A DNA stretch of 64,000 bases, taken from Pseudomonadota bacterium (GTDB lineage: Bacteria; Desulfobacterota; Desulfobacteria; Desulfobacterales; JAHIVH01). The DNA is taken from the NCBI GenBank assembly GCA_018816735.1, contig JAHIVH010000070.1, forward strand, positions 486,006 through 550,005, given 5' to 3'. A program made the translations under genes and the position numbers. The notes under the pieces were generated by a model. That model searched no databases. It saw nothing but the letters and a program-made list of their open reading frames with translations, and had not been told where the DNA came from. Numbering within the stretch: the first letter of the stretch is position 1; every line of letters starts with the position of its first letter. Below are positions 34,947 to 44,019 of this stretch, in pieces.

Positions 34947-36128
34947 ATGTCAGAAAAATACCTTGCTCAGCCGGATCTTGATTTCATTCATGAAGTCATC
35001 GGGCTTGGCGGTGATACGCTGAAAAAATGTTTTCAATGCGCAACGTGTTCAGTAGCCTGTCCAATTGCGCCTGAAAATAGTCCTTTCCCCAGAAAAGAGA
35101 TGATTGCTGCATCCTGGGGACTGAAAGATAAACTTATCGGTAACGCTGATATCTGGCTTTGCCATGAATGTGGAGACTGTACGACACTATGCCCCCGTGG
35201 GGCCGCGCCTGGTGATGTTATGGGTGCGATTCGCTCAATAGCCATCAGTGAATATGCCCAGCCCAAAGTCCTTGCCAAGGCTGTTAATGACCGGAGCCAA
35301 TTACCAAAACTGATTGCTGTGCCTGCCATCTGGCTCGCACTTATGGCGTTTATCACCGTTTTTATGGGTGATTTCATGGCAAAAATATTCAATGTTTTTG
35401 GTGTTCATTGGTATCACGGTGATCATGGTGGCGAAGTGATTGCTCACGCTAATTTTATTTCATCATGGCTTGTGGATGCTACATTTGTACCCCTATTAAC
35501 CGCCTCCCTGGTGGTGTTTGCATTGGGGCTCAAGCGCTTTGTATCCGATATTCATGAAAATGCTGTCCTGAACGGAAAGACAGACAAAGCGGAGTTGAAT
35601 TTTAAAGAACTGGTTATGTCCACCATCCGTGTGATTCCTACCATTCTTCTTCATAAAAAATTCAATGAATGCGGAGAAAATAACTCCCGTGCCACATCCC
35701 ACATGATGCTTCTCTATGGATTTGTTGGATGCGCAATCGTCACCGGCATCTTTTTTGTCGTGCTTTATATTTTTGGAATCCCCGGGCCCTACTCCCAGCT
35801 TAATCCGGTTAAATGGTTAGGTAATGTTTCCGGAATTCTTATCATTTTAGGCGCAACATTATTGATCAAAGATCGCATGGCCAAGAAATCAGAGACCAGT
35901 ACATTTAAAGACTGGTACCTTCTTGCCCTGGTTGCAGGTCTTGGCATAACCGGTCTGCTTTCAGAAATGACAAGGTTAGGTGGTGCAAAATATCTGACCT
36001 ATCTGGTGTATTACATTCATCTGATTTTTGTGTTTAACCTTTTTGCATTCCTGCCGTTTTCCAAAATGGCACATTTTGTATACAGAACAGTTGCTCTGGG
36101 CTATGCAGAATATGCAAACCGGAAGTAA
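34947..36128 (+). CDS. qmoC: Quinone-interacting membrane-bound oxidoreductase subunit C
   Basis: 393 aa membrane anchor, combining HdrC- and HdrE-like parts. The N-terminal soluble domain carries two [4Fe-4S] motifs at Cys28/31/34/38 and Cys72/75/78/82. From about residue 115 onward there are six hydrophobic stretches forming a NarI-like cytochrome b domain with several histidines, where quinol is expected to be oxidised. The start at 34947 follows GGAGGT; an in-frame TTG at 34932 is the ribosome binding site region itself. It ends qmoABC; a strong terminator follows. Confidence 0.97.
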   Translation: MSEKYLAQPDLDFIHEVIGLGGDTLKKCFQCATCSVACPIAPENSPFPRKEMIAASWGLKDKLIGNADIWLCHECGDCTTLCPRGAAPGDVMGAIRSIAISEYAQPKVLAKAVNDRSQLPKLIAVPAIWLALMAFITVFMGDFMAKIFNVFGVHWYHGDHGGEVIAHANFISSWLVDATFVPLLTASLVVFALGLKRFVSDIHENAVLNGKTDKAELNFKELVMSTIRVIPTILLHKKFNECGENNSRATSHMMLLYGFVGCAIVTGIFFVVLYIFGIPGPYSQLNPVKWLGNVSGILIILGATLLIKDRMAKKSETSTFKDWYLLALVAGLGITGLLSEMTRLGGAKYLTYLVYYIHLIFVFNLFAFLPFSKMAHFVYRTVALGYAEYANRK

Positions 36129-36138
36129 AGTTTAAGAA

Positions 36139-36162
36139 GTTGATATTGAGGTTGATATTGAG
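36139..36162 (+). repeat. 12-bp perfect tandem duplication after qmoC
   Basis: GTTGATATTGAG occurs twice in direct succession (36139-36150 and 36151-36162), between the qmoC stop and the terminator stem. It is probably a local slippage duplication. Confidence 0.7.
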
Positions 36163-36200
36163 AAGGGGGAGAGACGATTGTCTCTCCCCCCTTTTTTTTT
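36163..36200 (+). terminator. Strong rho-independent terminator after qmoC
   Basis: AGGGGGAGAGAC and GTCTCTCCCCC pair over 11-12 bases around a GATT loop, followed by at least nine T. It closes the qmoABC transcript. Confidence 0.93.
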
Positions 36201-36211
36201 GTTTTCAGTGA

Positions 36212-36358
36212 TTGGGTACAGCGGTCTGTTATAAATTTGCAACAAACAAGGGCTTTACTGTAGAAATAGAAATCGGAGCCTTTGGCGGTCAGTCATTGAA
36301 AACAAGAGAGAGCAAGATTTCCCCCAATGGTGATATTAATGTCGGTTGGTCTTTTTAA
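36212..36358 (+). pseudogene. Decayed 3' fragment of an outer-membrane beta-barrel gene
   Basis: A 48-codon open stretch without a plausible start ends in NVGWSF and a stop. The alternating strand pattern (FTVEIEIGAFGG, GDINVGWSF) and C-terminal Phe look like the last strands of an autotransporter or porin barrel. There is no ribosome binding site and an in-frame stop lies immediately upstream, so it reads as a remnant. The rest of the 36129-36476 gap holds a tandem repeat, a terminator and unassigned DNA before pcm. Confidence 0.4.
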
Positions 36359-36476
36359 ATAATTATTAGAGTTACATCAGGGGATGTGGTTTCCGGCTAT
36401 GGCTCTATTAAATGGTGGAGCCATAAAGTCCCATGGCTTATTGCTTGACGGATTTGTCATGAATTGCTAAAAGCAA

Positions 36477-37142
36477 ATGGCTATGGATAAACTTGAACGA
36501 AAATATCTTAGGATGCGGGAAGACATGGTCAAGCGTCAGCTTGAATCCCGCGGCATTCACGACCCCAATGTTTTGAATGCCATGCGAATGGTTCCCCGCC
36601 ATTTTTTTGTCAGTGAAGCACTGATGGATCAGGCATATGGCGACTATCCGCTGCCCATCGGTGAACAACAGACAATCTCGCAACCCCACATCGTTGCAGA
36701 AATGACGCAAGCCTTGGAGCTTTCAAAAGATGACCGGGTACTCGAGATCGGAACCGGTTCAGGCTACCAGGCTGCGATTCTCTCACAGATTGTTTTCAGG
36801 GTGTACACCATCGAAAGGATTCATTCGCTTTTTTTAAAAACACGGAAACTGTTTGATGATCTGAAATATCATAATATTGTGACAAGATATTCAGATGGCA
36901 CCACAGGCTGGAAAGAGGAGAGCCCGTTCGATGCGATCATTGTCACAGCAGGCGGTCCTGAAATCCCGGAAGTGCTGGTCAGCCAGCTTGTAGAGGGTGG
37001 GCGGCTGGTCATTCCTGTGGGAGACCAGAATGTCCAGGAGCTTGTCAAAGTCACCAAAGACCGGCGGGGTGAGGTACATATCACAAATATGGGCGGTTGC
37101 CGATTCGTCAAACTGGTTGGCGAATATGGGTGGAAAGATTAG
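36477..37142 (+). CDS. pcm: Protein-L-isoaspartate O-methyltransferase
   Basis: 221 aa, normal length. It uses S-adenosylmethionine to methylate isoaspartyl residues in damaged proteins, starting their repair. Family motifs: VPRHFFV, GDYPLPIGEQQTISQPHIVA, the SAM loop VLEIGTGSGYQAAIL, FDAIIVTAGGPEIPE and GGRLVIPVG. Start could be 36477 or the ATG at 36483; neither has a strong ribosome binding site. It is a single gene between the qmo terminator and the convergent DUF368 gene. Confidence 0.96.
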   Translation: MAMDKLERKYLRMREDMVKRQLESRGIHDPNVLNAMRMVPRHFFVSEALMDQAYGDYPLPIGEQQTISQPHIVAEMTQALELSKDDRVLEIGTGSGYQAAILSQIVFRVYTIERIHSLFLKTRKLFDDLKYHNIVTRYSDGTTGWKEESPFDAIIVTAGGPEIPEVLVSQLVEGGRLVIPVGDQNVQELVKVTKDRRGEVHITNMGGCRFVKLVGEYGWKD

Positions 37143-37154
37143 CCCCCGTTTTCT

Positions 37155-38144
37155 TTAGACATTTGCCGATGGCGTGTTCCTGTTTGATTTTTTTTCCAGA
37201 AAAATAACAAGTAAAAATCCCACTGCAACAAGTAAAAGCGCAATAAAGAACGTTTCGTCCAATTGGGCTGGAAGGATATTTTTTTCAGTTAATACATGAA
37301 TTTTGCCCCTGATTATCTGGGTTTCAAGTGTTTCCTTCCAGGGCCATATTTTTCTCATGGACCCGAACATCAGACCGGTTAAAAAGGCAATGGTTGCATT
37401 ATGGTACTTTTCAAGCAGCCAGGATAGAATCCGTGAAAATCCGGTAATGCCTACCAGGCACCCACAGAGAAAGGCAAAAATAATGCTGAGGTTGGTGAAA
37501 TCCAAAAGATTCTTGAGCGCACCTGTAACAAATTCGTATTTTCCCAGAATCAAAAGAAGAAATGCACCGCTTATTCCAGGTAAAATCATGGCGCAGATTG
37601 CGATCATGCCGGACAAAAATATAAACCACAAGGCTTCGGGCGTAGATACGGGAATCATGCCAACAATGAAGAATCCTGAAAATGCACCGGCAATAAAAGA
37701 AAACCCGCCTTCTCCGGGCCAGTGCTGAATCTGTTTTCCGATCACAAGAATGGAAGCCGATATCAGGCCTAGGAACAACGCCCATGTGGGTACAGGATGA
37801 TTCTTGAGAAGATAGTTCATGAGATGGGCGAGACTGATGATGGCGATGCCGATACCGCTTAAAAGCGATACAAGAAAGCGGATATGAATGACTGATAGGG
37901 CACCTTTGAAATCGAGTTTTAAAAGGTACTTGAGGAATTCAGTATTGGCTGATTTGATGGCAAGAAGAAGATCTGCGTAAATCCCGGTAATCAAGGCAAT
38001 GGTGCCTCCTGAAACACCGGGGATGATATCTGCCGTCCCCATGCATAGCCCTTTTATAAAAAGAATGATGCTGTCTTTAAATGAATTCGGGCCAGGACTC
38101 TTTTTAAATGCTTCAGACCAGGAAATAGAAGGTTTCTCAGTCAT
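37155..38144 (-). CDS. DUF368 integral membrane protein
   Basis: 329 aa, eight or more predicted membrane segments. The family signature GTADIIPGVSGGTIALITGIY is near residue 36 and a related ILPGISGAFLLLILGKYE occurs in the second half, an internal inverted-repeat pattern. Members with related sequence are undecaprenyl-phosphate transporters (the DUF368 family including PopT), returning the lipid carrier across the membrane; for this protein that role is an inference by family. Its start overlaps the end of the LysR gene by 8 bases, suggesting coupling. Confidence 0.9.
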   Translation of the reverse strand: MTEKPSISWSEAFKKSPGPNSFKDSIILFIKGLCMGTADIIPGVSGGTIALITGIYADLLLAIKSANTEFLKYLLKLDFKGALSVIHIRFLVSLLSGIGIAIISLAHLMNYLLKNHPVPTWALFLGLISASILVIGKQIQHWPGEGGFSFIAGAFSGFFIVGMIPVSTPEALWFIFLSGMIAICAMILPGISGAFLLLILGKYEFVTGALKNLLDFTNLSIIFAFLCGCLVGITGFSRILSWLLEKYHNATIAFLTGLMFGSMRKIWPWKETLETQIIRGKIHVLTEKNILPAQLDETFFIALLLVAVGFLLVIFLEKKSNRNTPSANV

Positions 38145-39039
38145 GTTGGACCAATTCTCTTTTCAAATGTTTGATAAAGGCATTGCTTAAGGGAGATAAA
38201 CTTTTGTGTTTATGTCTTGATAAATAGAATATTCGCTTAAGATTGACGTCTTCTATTCGAAGGGATTTTAGGCTGCCATTTAATAACTCCTCCTTTACGG
38301 CAACCGGTGATAAAATGGATATCCCGACACCGCTCTTGATTCCCTGACACACAGCAGCAGTACTTCCCATTTCTGCGATAATATTGAAATTATATATGGA
38401 AAATCCTGCAGATGTGATTCGTTCATCTAATGTTTTCAATGTACCGGAGCCGGGTTCTCTTAAAATGAAGGGTTCTTTGGTCAGCATTTTGAGGGATACG
38501 GATTTTTTTTCTGCCCATTTGTGGTCTTTTTTGACGATGAGATGCATGCCTTCTTCCATCAGTTTTTCCTGGGAGATGGACTTGTCTGAAATTTTGGCTC
38601 CCACGATTCCGAATTCCAGTTCACCTGATAGAATACGTGTTATGATTTCTTCTGTATCAGCAACAGAAAGGAGAATTCTTACATCAGGGTATACTTTGGT
38701 AAAGGAGCCGATAACATCCGGAAGAATATAACCGCCCGGAATCGTGCTTCCTCCCATGACAAGTCTCCCTTTTATTTTCCCCTGGAATTCATTCATGGCG
38801 GATTCAGCTTCATCCAATAGGGCCGTGAGTCTCACAGCATAACCATATAGAAGTTCTCCAGCCTTTGTCGGGGAAACTTCTTTTCCCATGCGATTAATCA
38901 GGCGGCATCCAAAATGGTCTTCCAGATCCTTGATGTGACTGCTGATGGTCGGCTGGGTGAGATGAACGTATTCGCCTGCTTTTGAGAAGCTTTTGAGTTC
39001 GACTGTTTTACAGAAAATTTTCAGCTGCCACAGGTTCAT
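38137..39039 (-). CDS. LysR-family transcriptional regulator
   Basis: 300 aa. The N-terminal winged helix is MNLWQLKIFCKTVELKSFSK...VHLTQPTISSHIKDLE, followed by the linker helix and a periplasmic-binding-like effector domain (GSTIPGGYILPDVIG, EFGIVGAKISD, REPGSGTLKTLDE, EMGSTAAVCQGIKSGVGISIL). The overall pattern resembles a LysR subgroup reported to co-occur with selenium metabolism in anaerobes; I am not certain of that assignment and no selenium gene is in the window. It overlaps DUF368 and lies 6 bases past coaD in the same direction, so it may regulate this cluster. Confidence 0.9.
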   Translation of the reverse strand: MNLWQLKIFCKTVELKSFSKAGEYVHLTQPTISSHIKDLEDHFGCRLINRMGKEVSPTKAGELLYGYAVRLTALLDEAESAMNEFQGKIKGRLVMGGSTIPGGYILPDVIGSFTKVYPDVRILLSVADTEEIITRILSGELEFGIVGAKISDKSISQEKLMEEGMHLIVKKDHKWAEKKSVSLKMLTKEPFILREPGSGTLKTLDERITSAGFSIYNFNIIAEMGSTAAVCQGIKSGVGISILSPVAVKEELLNGSLKSLRIEDVNLKRIFYLSRHKHKSLSPLSNAFIKHLKRELVQHD

Positions 39040-39045
39040 TTTAAA

Positions 39046-39540
39046 CTATTGGCCGGTTTGCTGAGAAAATTTCTCAGCTAATTTCGTGTTGACATATGGG
39101 GGGACCATGTTTGAAACATCGCCGCCGAAGCTCGCCACTTCTTTTATGGTGGAAGAGCTGATAAAGACCCATCTTAAGCCGGTCATGAGAAAGATCGTCT
39201 GAATATCCCTGTTCAGACTTCTGTTCATCATCGCCATCTGGAATTCATTCTCAAAATCAGATACGACGCGCATGCCTCTGATGATGGCAGTGACCTTTTT
39301 TTTATGGGCATATTCAATCAAAAGCCCGCCAAAATGATCGACTTCAATATTGGGAAATTCCTTGGTACAGTTTTTGATCATGTCAATCCGTTCTTCAATC
39401 GTAAAAAGCGGTTTTTTTGCCACATTATAAAGAATGGCGACGATGATCTTATCGAAAATTTTATATGCTCTATTGATGATATCAACATGACCGTTGGTTA
39501 ATGGATCAAAAGAACCCGGGTAGATGGCTACTGTTTGCAT
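39046..39540 (-). CDS. coaD: Pantetheine-phosphate adenylyltransferase
   Basis: 164 aa. It transfers AMP to 4'-phosphopantetheine to make dephospho-CoA. The nucleotidyltransferase motif YPGSFDPLTNGHVDII opens the protein and ISSSTIKEVASFGGDV is the second ATP motif. I chose the ATG at 39540 because AGAGGA lies upstream and the family starts there; an ATG at 39561 would add seven residues. It follows rsmD in transcription order with a 131-base spacer. Confidence 0.96.
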   Translation of the reverse strand: MQTVAIYPGSFDPLTNGHVDIINRAYKIFDKIIVAILYNVAKKPLFTIEERIDMIKNCTKEFPNIEVDHFGGLLIEYAHKKKVTAIIRGMRVVSDFENEFQMAMMNRSLNRDIQTIFLMTGLRWVFISSSTIKEVASFGGDVSNMVPPYVNTKLAEKFSQQTGQ

Positions 39541-39671
39541 ATGATTTTTATCCTCTGACATTATCTGATATTGATATGGTCATATCATTAATACCTATCT
39601 TTGCAAGATGGAATATTATTCTTTCATTATTTTAATGATGTTTTCATTCAGGCAGGAACGCATAAATGCGT

Positions 39672-40226
39672 TCATGTCATTAAAATGGTAATGGCGGTTT
39701 TCCCATATCGTCTTGTATCGGTTTTCCGATATCCTGAAATCATATCCGGAAGGGTTTCATCTGTTGCATGTTCGATTACAATCATCGCCTCTTCTTTCAT
39801 TGCATGGGTTTCTGAAAGATGCCTAAGGGTGATCACTATCAGATCAGAATGATAGGGCGGGTCCATAAAAACAAGATCGATAATCGGTTGAGTGGTTTGA
39901 AGGAAGGAGAGATTTTTGCAGATATCCCAGTTGATTATTTGGGCCTTCTCATTGAGGTGACAGGATTCGATGTTTTTTTTTAGTATGGAAAGCGCAGGCC
40001 TGCTGTTGTCAACAAACGTGCAGGAAAAAGCGCCTCGGCTTAACGCTTCTATACCCAGCGCACCCGTGCCGGCAAACAGATCAAGAACGCATCTGCCCTC
40101 TATTTGATTGAAAAGAATATTGAATATGGATTCACGGACACGATCTGACGTGGGACGGGTCTGTCTCCCCTCCACAGACAGGATTTTTTTTCTTTTCAAC
40201 CTGCCACCAATGATTCGTAACGTCAT
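39672..40226 (-). CDS. rsmD: 16S rRNA (guanine(966)-N(2))-methyltransferase
   Basis: 184 aa. It methylates G966 of 16S rRNA using S-adenosylmethionine. MTLRIIGGRLKRKKI and TRPTSDRVRESIFNIL open the protein; the SAM loop is DLFAGTGALGIEALSRGA and the catalytic motif DPPYHSD. The frequent rsmD-coaD pairing is kept. It starts 32 bases after the NtrX-like regulator gene in the same direction. Confidence 0.95.
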   Translation of the reverse strand: MTLRIIGGRLKRKKILSVEGRQTRPTSDRVRESIFNILFNQIEGRCVLDLFAGTGALGIEALSRGAFSCTFVDNSRPALSILKKNIESCHLNEKAQIINWDICKNLSFLQTTQPIIDLVFMDPPYHSDLIVITLRHLSETHAMKEEAMIVIEHATDETLPDMISGYRKTDTRRYGKTAITILMT

Positions 40227-40258
40227 GACACTATTGATCCCGGAATACCTTTCAGGGG

Positions 40259-41620
40259 CTATGCATCCGACCTTTTCAGAATAGCTTCCAAATAATCGGG
40301 TGTAACGCCAATGTTTTCAGCTGTATTGGGGATGTCATTATTAAATAATTTTAGTTTTCCCAAAACATATTCAACCTCAAAAATTTTTTGTGCATCTTCA
40401 AGTTTTTCCACTGAAAAGCAGTTGGCTTTATCCGTTTTTGAGAAAGATGTCCCATTACCCCTGTAGGGAGCGGGGATATGCTTGACATCGATGGTGTCTC
40501 CCTTGACCATGGTTGCAAGCCTCTCAAGAAGATTTTTTAGTTCCCTTACATTTCCGGGCCATGAATATTGGCTCAAGATTGTCATGGCTTCTGGTGATAT
40601 CTGTTTTCTGGGACTGTGAAACTGGCTTGCAAATTTGGAAAGAAACGTTTCAATCAGTTCCGGCAGGTCCTCTTTTCTGTCTCTTAGGGCCGGTACGTGA
40701 ACAGGAATGACATTTAACCTGAAGTAAAGGTCTTCCCGGAAATTCCCCTTTTTGATTTCTTCTTCGAGGTTTTTATTCGTAGATGCAATAATGCGCACAT
40801 CCACGCTTAAAAGCCTGCTTCCGCCAAGTCTTTTGAACTGCTTCTCTTCCAGCACTCTTAACAGTTTTGCCTGAGTGCCCGAACTCATGTCACCCACTTC
40901 ATCCAGGAAAATGGTTCCATTGGTGGCCAGTTCAAATTTTCCGCGTTTTTTATTTTTTGCACCTTTAACAGCACCTTTTTCATGCCCGAAAAGGTCGGTT
41001 TCAATATATTGTTCTGAAATGGATGCGCAATTGACGGTGATGAGAGGTTCTTCTGCCCTGTTACTCAACTGATGAATGGTGCGTGCGACAAGTTCTTTAC
41101 CGGTACCGTTTTCACCCAGAATAAGTACAGAGGATTCGGTTGGTGCGACATTCATCAGTTCCATTTTCAATGAAGTGATGGTTTGGCTGTTTCCGCAGAG
41201 CGAATTTTTTTCAAGGGTTTTTTTTCGTAAATGTTTGTTTTCTTCTTCAAGACGCCTGAAATTCAGGGCATTGTTGATTCCTACGATGATCTTGTCAATG
41301 GAAAGTGGTTTTTCGATAAAGTCAAAGGCACCTAGTTTCGTGGCTTTCACTGCCGTTTCGATTGTGCCATGGCCTGTAATGATGATGATGGGCAAAGAAG
41401 GGTCTGCCGCTTTGATTTCCTTTAAGGTATCGATGCCGTCTATGCCCGGCATCCAGATATCCAGTAGAATCAAATCCGGTGATTCAGCATCAATTATCTT
41501 AAGTGCTTCGTAGCCATTTGAAGCCGTTAAAACGTCATACCCCTCGTCTGTCAACAATCCGCCAAGTGATTGCAAAATAGTTGGCTCATCATCAACGATC
41601 AACACAGCTGGAAACATCAT
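40259..41620 (-). CDS. NtrX-like sigma-54-type response regulator with GAVKGA loop
   Basis: 453 aa. Receiver domain (1-120, phospho-acceptor Asp54 in LILLDIWMPG), AAA+ domain (about 145-375; Walker A GENGTGKE, Walker B TIFLDEVGDM, sensor DVRIIASTNKN) and a C-terminal Fis-type helix-turn-helix (TAENIGVTPDYLEAIL). The loop that contacts sigma-54, normally GAFTGA, is GAVKGA at residues 216-221. In well-studied activators changes at the Phe or Thr abolish sigma-54 activation, so this protein may act through a different route. The recognition helix is also unusual for the family. Its partner kinase lies 142 bases upstream. Confidence 0.92.
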   Translation of the reverse strand: MMFPAVLIVDDEPTILQSLGGLLTDEGYDVLTASNGYEALKIIDAESPDLILLDIWMPGIDGIDTLKEIKAADPSLPIIIITGHGTIETAVKATKLGAFDFIEKPLSIDKIIVGINNALNFRRLEEENKHLRKKTLEKNSLCGNSQTITSLKMELMNVAPTESSVLILGENGTGKELVARTIHQLSNRAEEPLITVNCASISEQYIETDLFGHEKGAVKGAKNKKRGKFELATNGTIFLDEVGDMSSGTQAKLLRVLEEKQFKRLGGSRLLSVDVRIIASTNKNLEEEIKKGNFREDLYFRLNVIPVHVPALRDRKEDLPELIETFLSKFASQFHSPRKQISPEAMTILSQYSWPGNVRELKNLLERLATMVKGDTIDVKHIPAPYRGNGTSFSKTDKANCFSVEKLEDAQKIFEVEYVLGKLKLFNNDIPNTAENIGVTPDYLEAILKRSDA

Positions 41621-41762
41621 GTGAACTTTATCCCTTCAGTTATTTGATGGTTAAAGGAAATATCATCTGAAAAAAACATGCTATTATTATTTACCTTTCG
41701 ATCCGGGAGTTTATCGATTATTTGGTTGAAATACAAGCAAGAAATGCTTGTTTTATGCTGAT

Positions 41763-43994
41763 CTATAGCGGCAGTTCGATAATAAACTTGGCTCCCTTGG
41801 GCTGATTGTCCTGTACACTGATCATGCCATTGTGATCTGAAATGATGGAACTTACAATCGCAAGGCCCAGCCCCATCCCCTTTTTTTTGGTTGAAAAATA
41901 GGGCTCAAAGAGGCGGGTTTTGTCTTCATCGGAAATACCTGTTCCTGTATCGGTGATTTCTATGCGAATGGTTTTTAAAATCGGGTCATGGGCCAGGTGA
42001 AACCGGATTTCACCACCTTGTTGTACGGCCGCAATGGCATTGTTCAAGAGGTTGATCATGGCCTGTTTGATTTGCTGCCGGTCAAGGCTTATCAAGGGGA
42101 TGGTGTCAGGAACATTCAGGTCAAATAGAATGTCCTTATGATCATCCCGGTAAAGGGCTATCGTTTCCTTGATGATGGCAACAATATCACAGGGCTCGGG
42201 ATTGGCTGTGGGAAATCTGGCAAATGCGGCGAATTCGTTGACCAGATTCCGAATCAGATCCACATGACTGATGATCATACTCGTGCATTCATCGAAAATT
42301 TTTTCGTTGATCATTTCACCATATTTTCGTTTCAGCCGCTGGGCAGACAGAGTGATAGGCGTCAGGGGGTTTTTAACTTCATGGGCAATTCGTCTTGCAA
42401 CCTCTCTCCATGCGATCATGCGCTGGGCTTTTTCCAGTTCGGTCAGATCGTCAAAAACAAGTACCTGACCTATGGGTTGTCCCTGGTCATTTTTAAGGGT
42501 ATTCACATGAACGGCAAAACTCTTTGGCCGGCCTTCAATGGCTGTTCTCAAGGCAAATTTCAATCCATCACCGGAACCCATGATTTTCTCGTTGATTTCT
42601 TTTGCAAGGAACCGGTGGGGACCCTTTTGGAGTTCGGCAAGGGTTTTGTTTTGAATGTCTGCAGCATTCATGTTGAGCATGTTTTCCGCAGATGTGTTAA
42701 TCGTTGTTATCCTGCCCTCAGGCGCAATGGAAATAACCCCTGCGGAGATATTTTTTAAAACGATTTCCATATACTGCCGGCTTTCTTCAATGGCAATATT
42801 CTGCTCTTTGAGCATTCTGGCAGAAAGGGATAACTGCTCCCTGCCATGACGGAGATCAAGGGTCATTTTGTTGAAGGAATCAACAAGGCTTCCCATTTCA
42901 TCATCAGCGACAGACGGTATCTCAAAATTGAGATCTCCGCCGGCCACCCTTTTTGTGCCTTCAGCAAGTTTCATGATAGGAATGGTAATCGATTTGGCAA
43001 GGTAGAATGAAAACCATACCGCACAGAAAACCACAAGGAGGGCTACAATGGAAAGGGCAATGTAATAGGTTGTCTGAATCGGTTTTTTAAGGAGGATGCG
43101 TTGCTGGTATTCACCAAATCCTCTGGATATGGATGCCATGTTGTTTGAAAGATCCGTAGGAATCAATACGGTTATAACGATATAGGCATTCGCATTTTCA
43201 GGTGTTGCACTAAAAGGCACGGTTCCTATGGTTCTTATCAGTTCTCCTGCAGGCGTGGTTTCAGTAATTGTACGGGTACCTTCCTCTTTAATGGATTTCT
43301 GAAGCTTATTCGGTGATACTTCTATCAGATATTTTTTTTCCAGTGCCGGAGATATGTCAAAGGAAATCCGTTCGGAATTGGTCGTATAGACTTCAATGGC
43401 CTGAACATTGAAAGACCGTTGGACGACCTGAAGATAATTGGCCAGATCTCTTGTATTCTCAGAATCAAGAAGACGTCTTGATTTTATCTGATAGGCCACC
43501 CTTTCTAAGTAAAATTTATTATTCTCTTCAATGTATGTGTATAATTCCCTTCCGACTTTAAGGGAGTTTTCAAGGGTCTGTTCTACAGGTGCATTAAACC
43601 AGAAAGCGATGCTTGTTGAAATAAAATGGATGGAAAAAAAAAATAACACGGTTGTGGGCATAAGCGTCAGAGTGATGAAGGCGGCAAGAAGTTTGGTCCG
43701 GAGCTTTGCACCCATGATTTTATGTTTACGGTCATAATAGAGCTTAACGAGGTTTCTGAAAACAAGAAAGAGGAGGAGGAGAAACAGAAGCAGGTTGATG
43801 TTGATGAGAATAAACATCAATATCGTGCTTGATACCGGAAAATCACCGCTGAAATTAACCACCCGGGTTTCTATAAATGTAAGAAGGATAACGGTGAAAA
43901 TGATGGAGATGATAATGATCCCCTCGCGTTTCCGTCTTTTTATTTCATCTTCCGGGTGAGGTGTCTGGATGAGATTGAATCGGTTTTTTATCAT
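41763..43994 (-). CDS. NtrY-like sensor histidine kinase
   Basis: 743 aa membrane kinase. Three hydrophobic segments lie in the first 135 residues (about 25-45, 55-85, 100-125), then a periplasmic-type region to about 310, another membrane segment (about 312-335), HAMP (about 335-390), PAS (about 405-515), HisKA with phospho-acceptor His538 in IAHEVKNPLTP, and HATPase_c with DTGTGISDEDKTRLFEPYF and MGLGLAIVSSII. The N-terminal layout and partner identify the NtrY branch. It lies 25 bases after DUF4390, and the NtrX-like regulator follows. Confidence 0.92.
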   Translation of the reverse strand: MIKNRFNLIQTPHPEDEIKRRKREGIIIISIIFTVILLTFIETRVVNFSGDFPVSSTILMFILININLLLFLLLLFLVFRNLVKLYYDRKHKIMGAKLRTKLLAAFITLTLMPTTVLFFFSIHFISTSIAFWFNAPVEQTLENSLKVGRELYTYIEENNKFYLERVAYQIKSRRLLDSENTRDLANYLQVVQRSFNVQAIEVYTTNSERISFDISPALEKKYLIEVSPNKLQKSIKEEGTRTITETTPAGELIRTIGTVPFSATPENANAYIVITVLIPTDLSNNMASISRGFGEYQQRILLKKPIQTTYYIALSIVALLVVFCAVWFSFYLAKSITIPIMKLAEGTKRVAGGDLNFEIPSVADDEMGSLVDSFNKMTLDLRHGREQLSLSARMLKEQNIAIEESRQYMEIVLKNISAGVISIAPEGRITTINTSAENMLNMNAADIQNKTLAELQKGPHRFLAKEINEKIMGSGDGLKFALRTAIEGRPKSFAVHVNTLKNDQGQPIGQVLVFDDLTELEKAQRMIAWREVARRIAHEVKNPLTPITLSAQRLKRKYGEMINEKIFDECTSMIISHVDLIRNLVNEFAAFARFPTANPEPCDIVAIIKETIALYRDDHKDILFDLNVPDTIPLISLDRQQIKQAMINLLNNAIAAVQQGGEIRFHLAHDPILKTIRIEITDTGTGISDEDKTRLFEPYFSTKKKGMGLGLAIVSSIISDHNGMISVQDNQPKGAKFIIELPL

Positions 43995-44019
43995 CAGGTT
44001 ACTTAAAGTGGATATTTAT

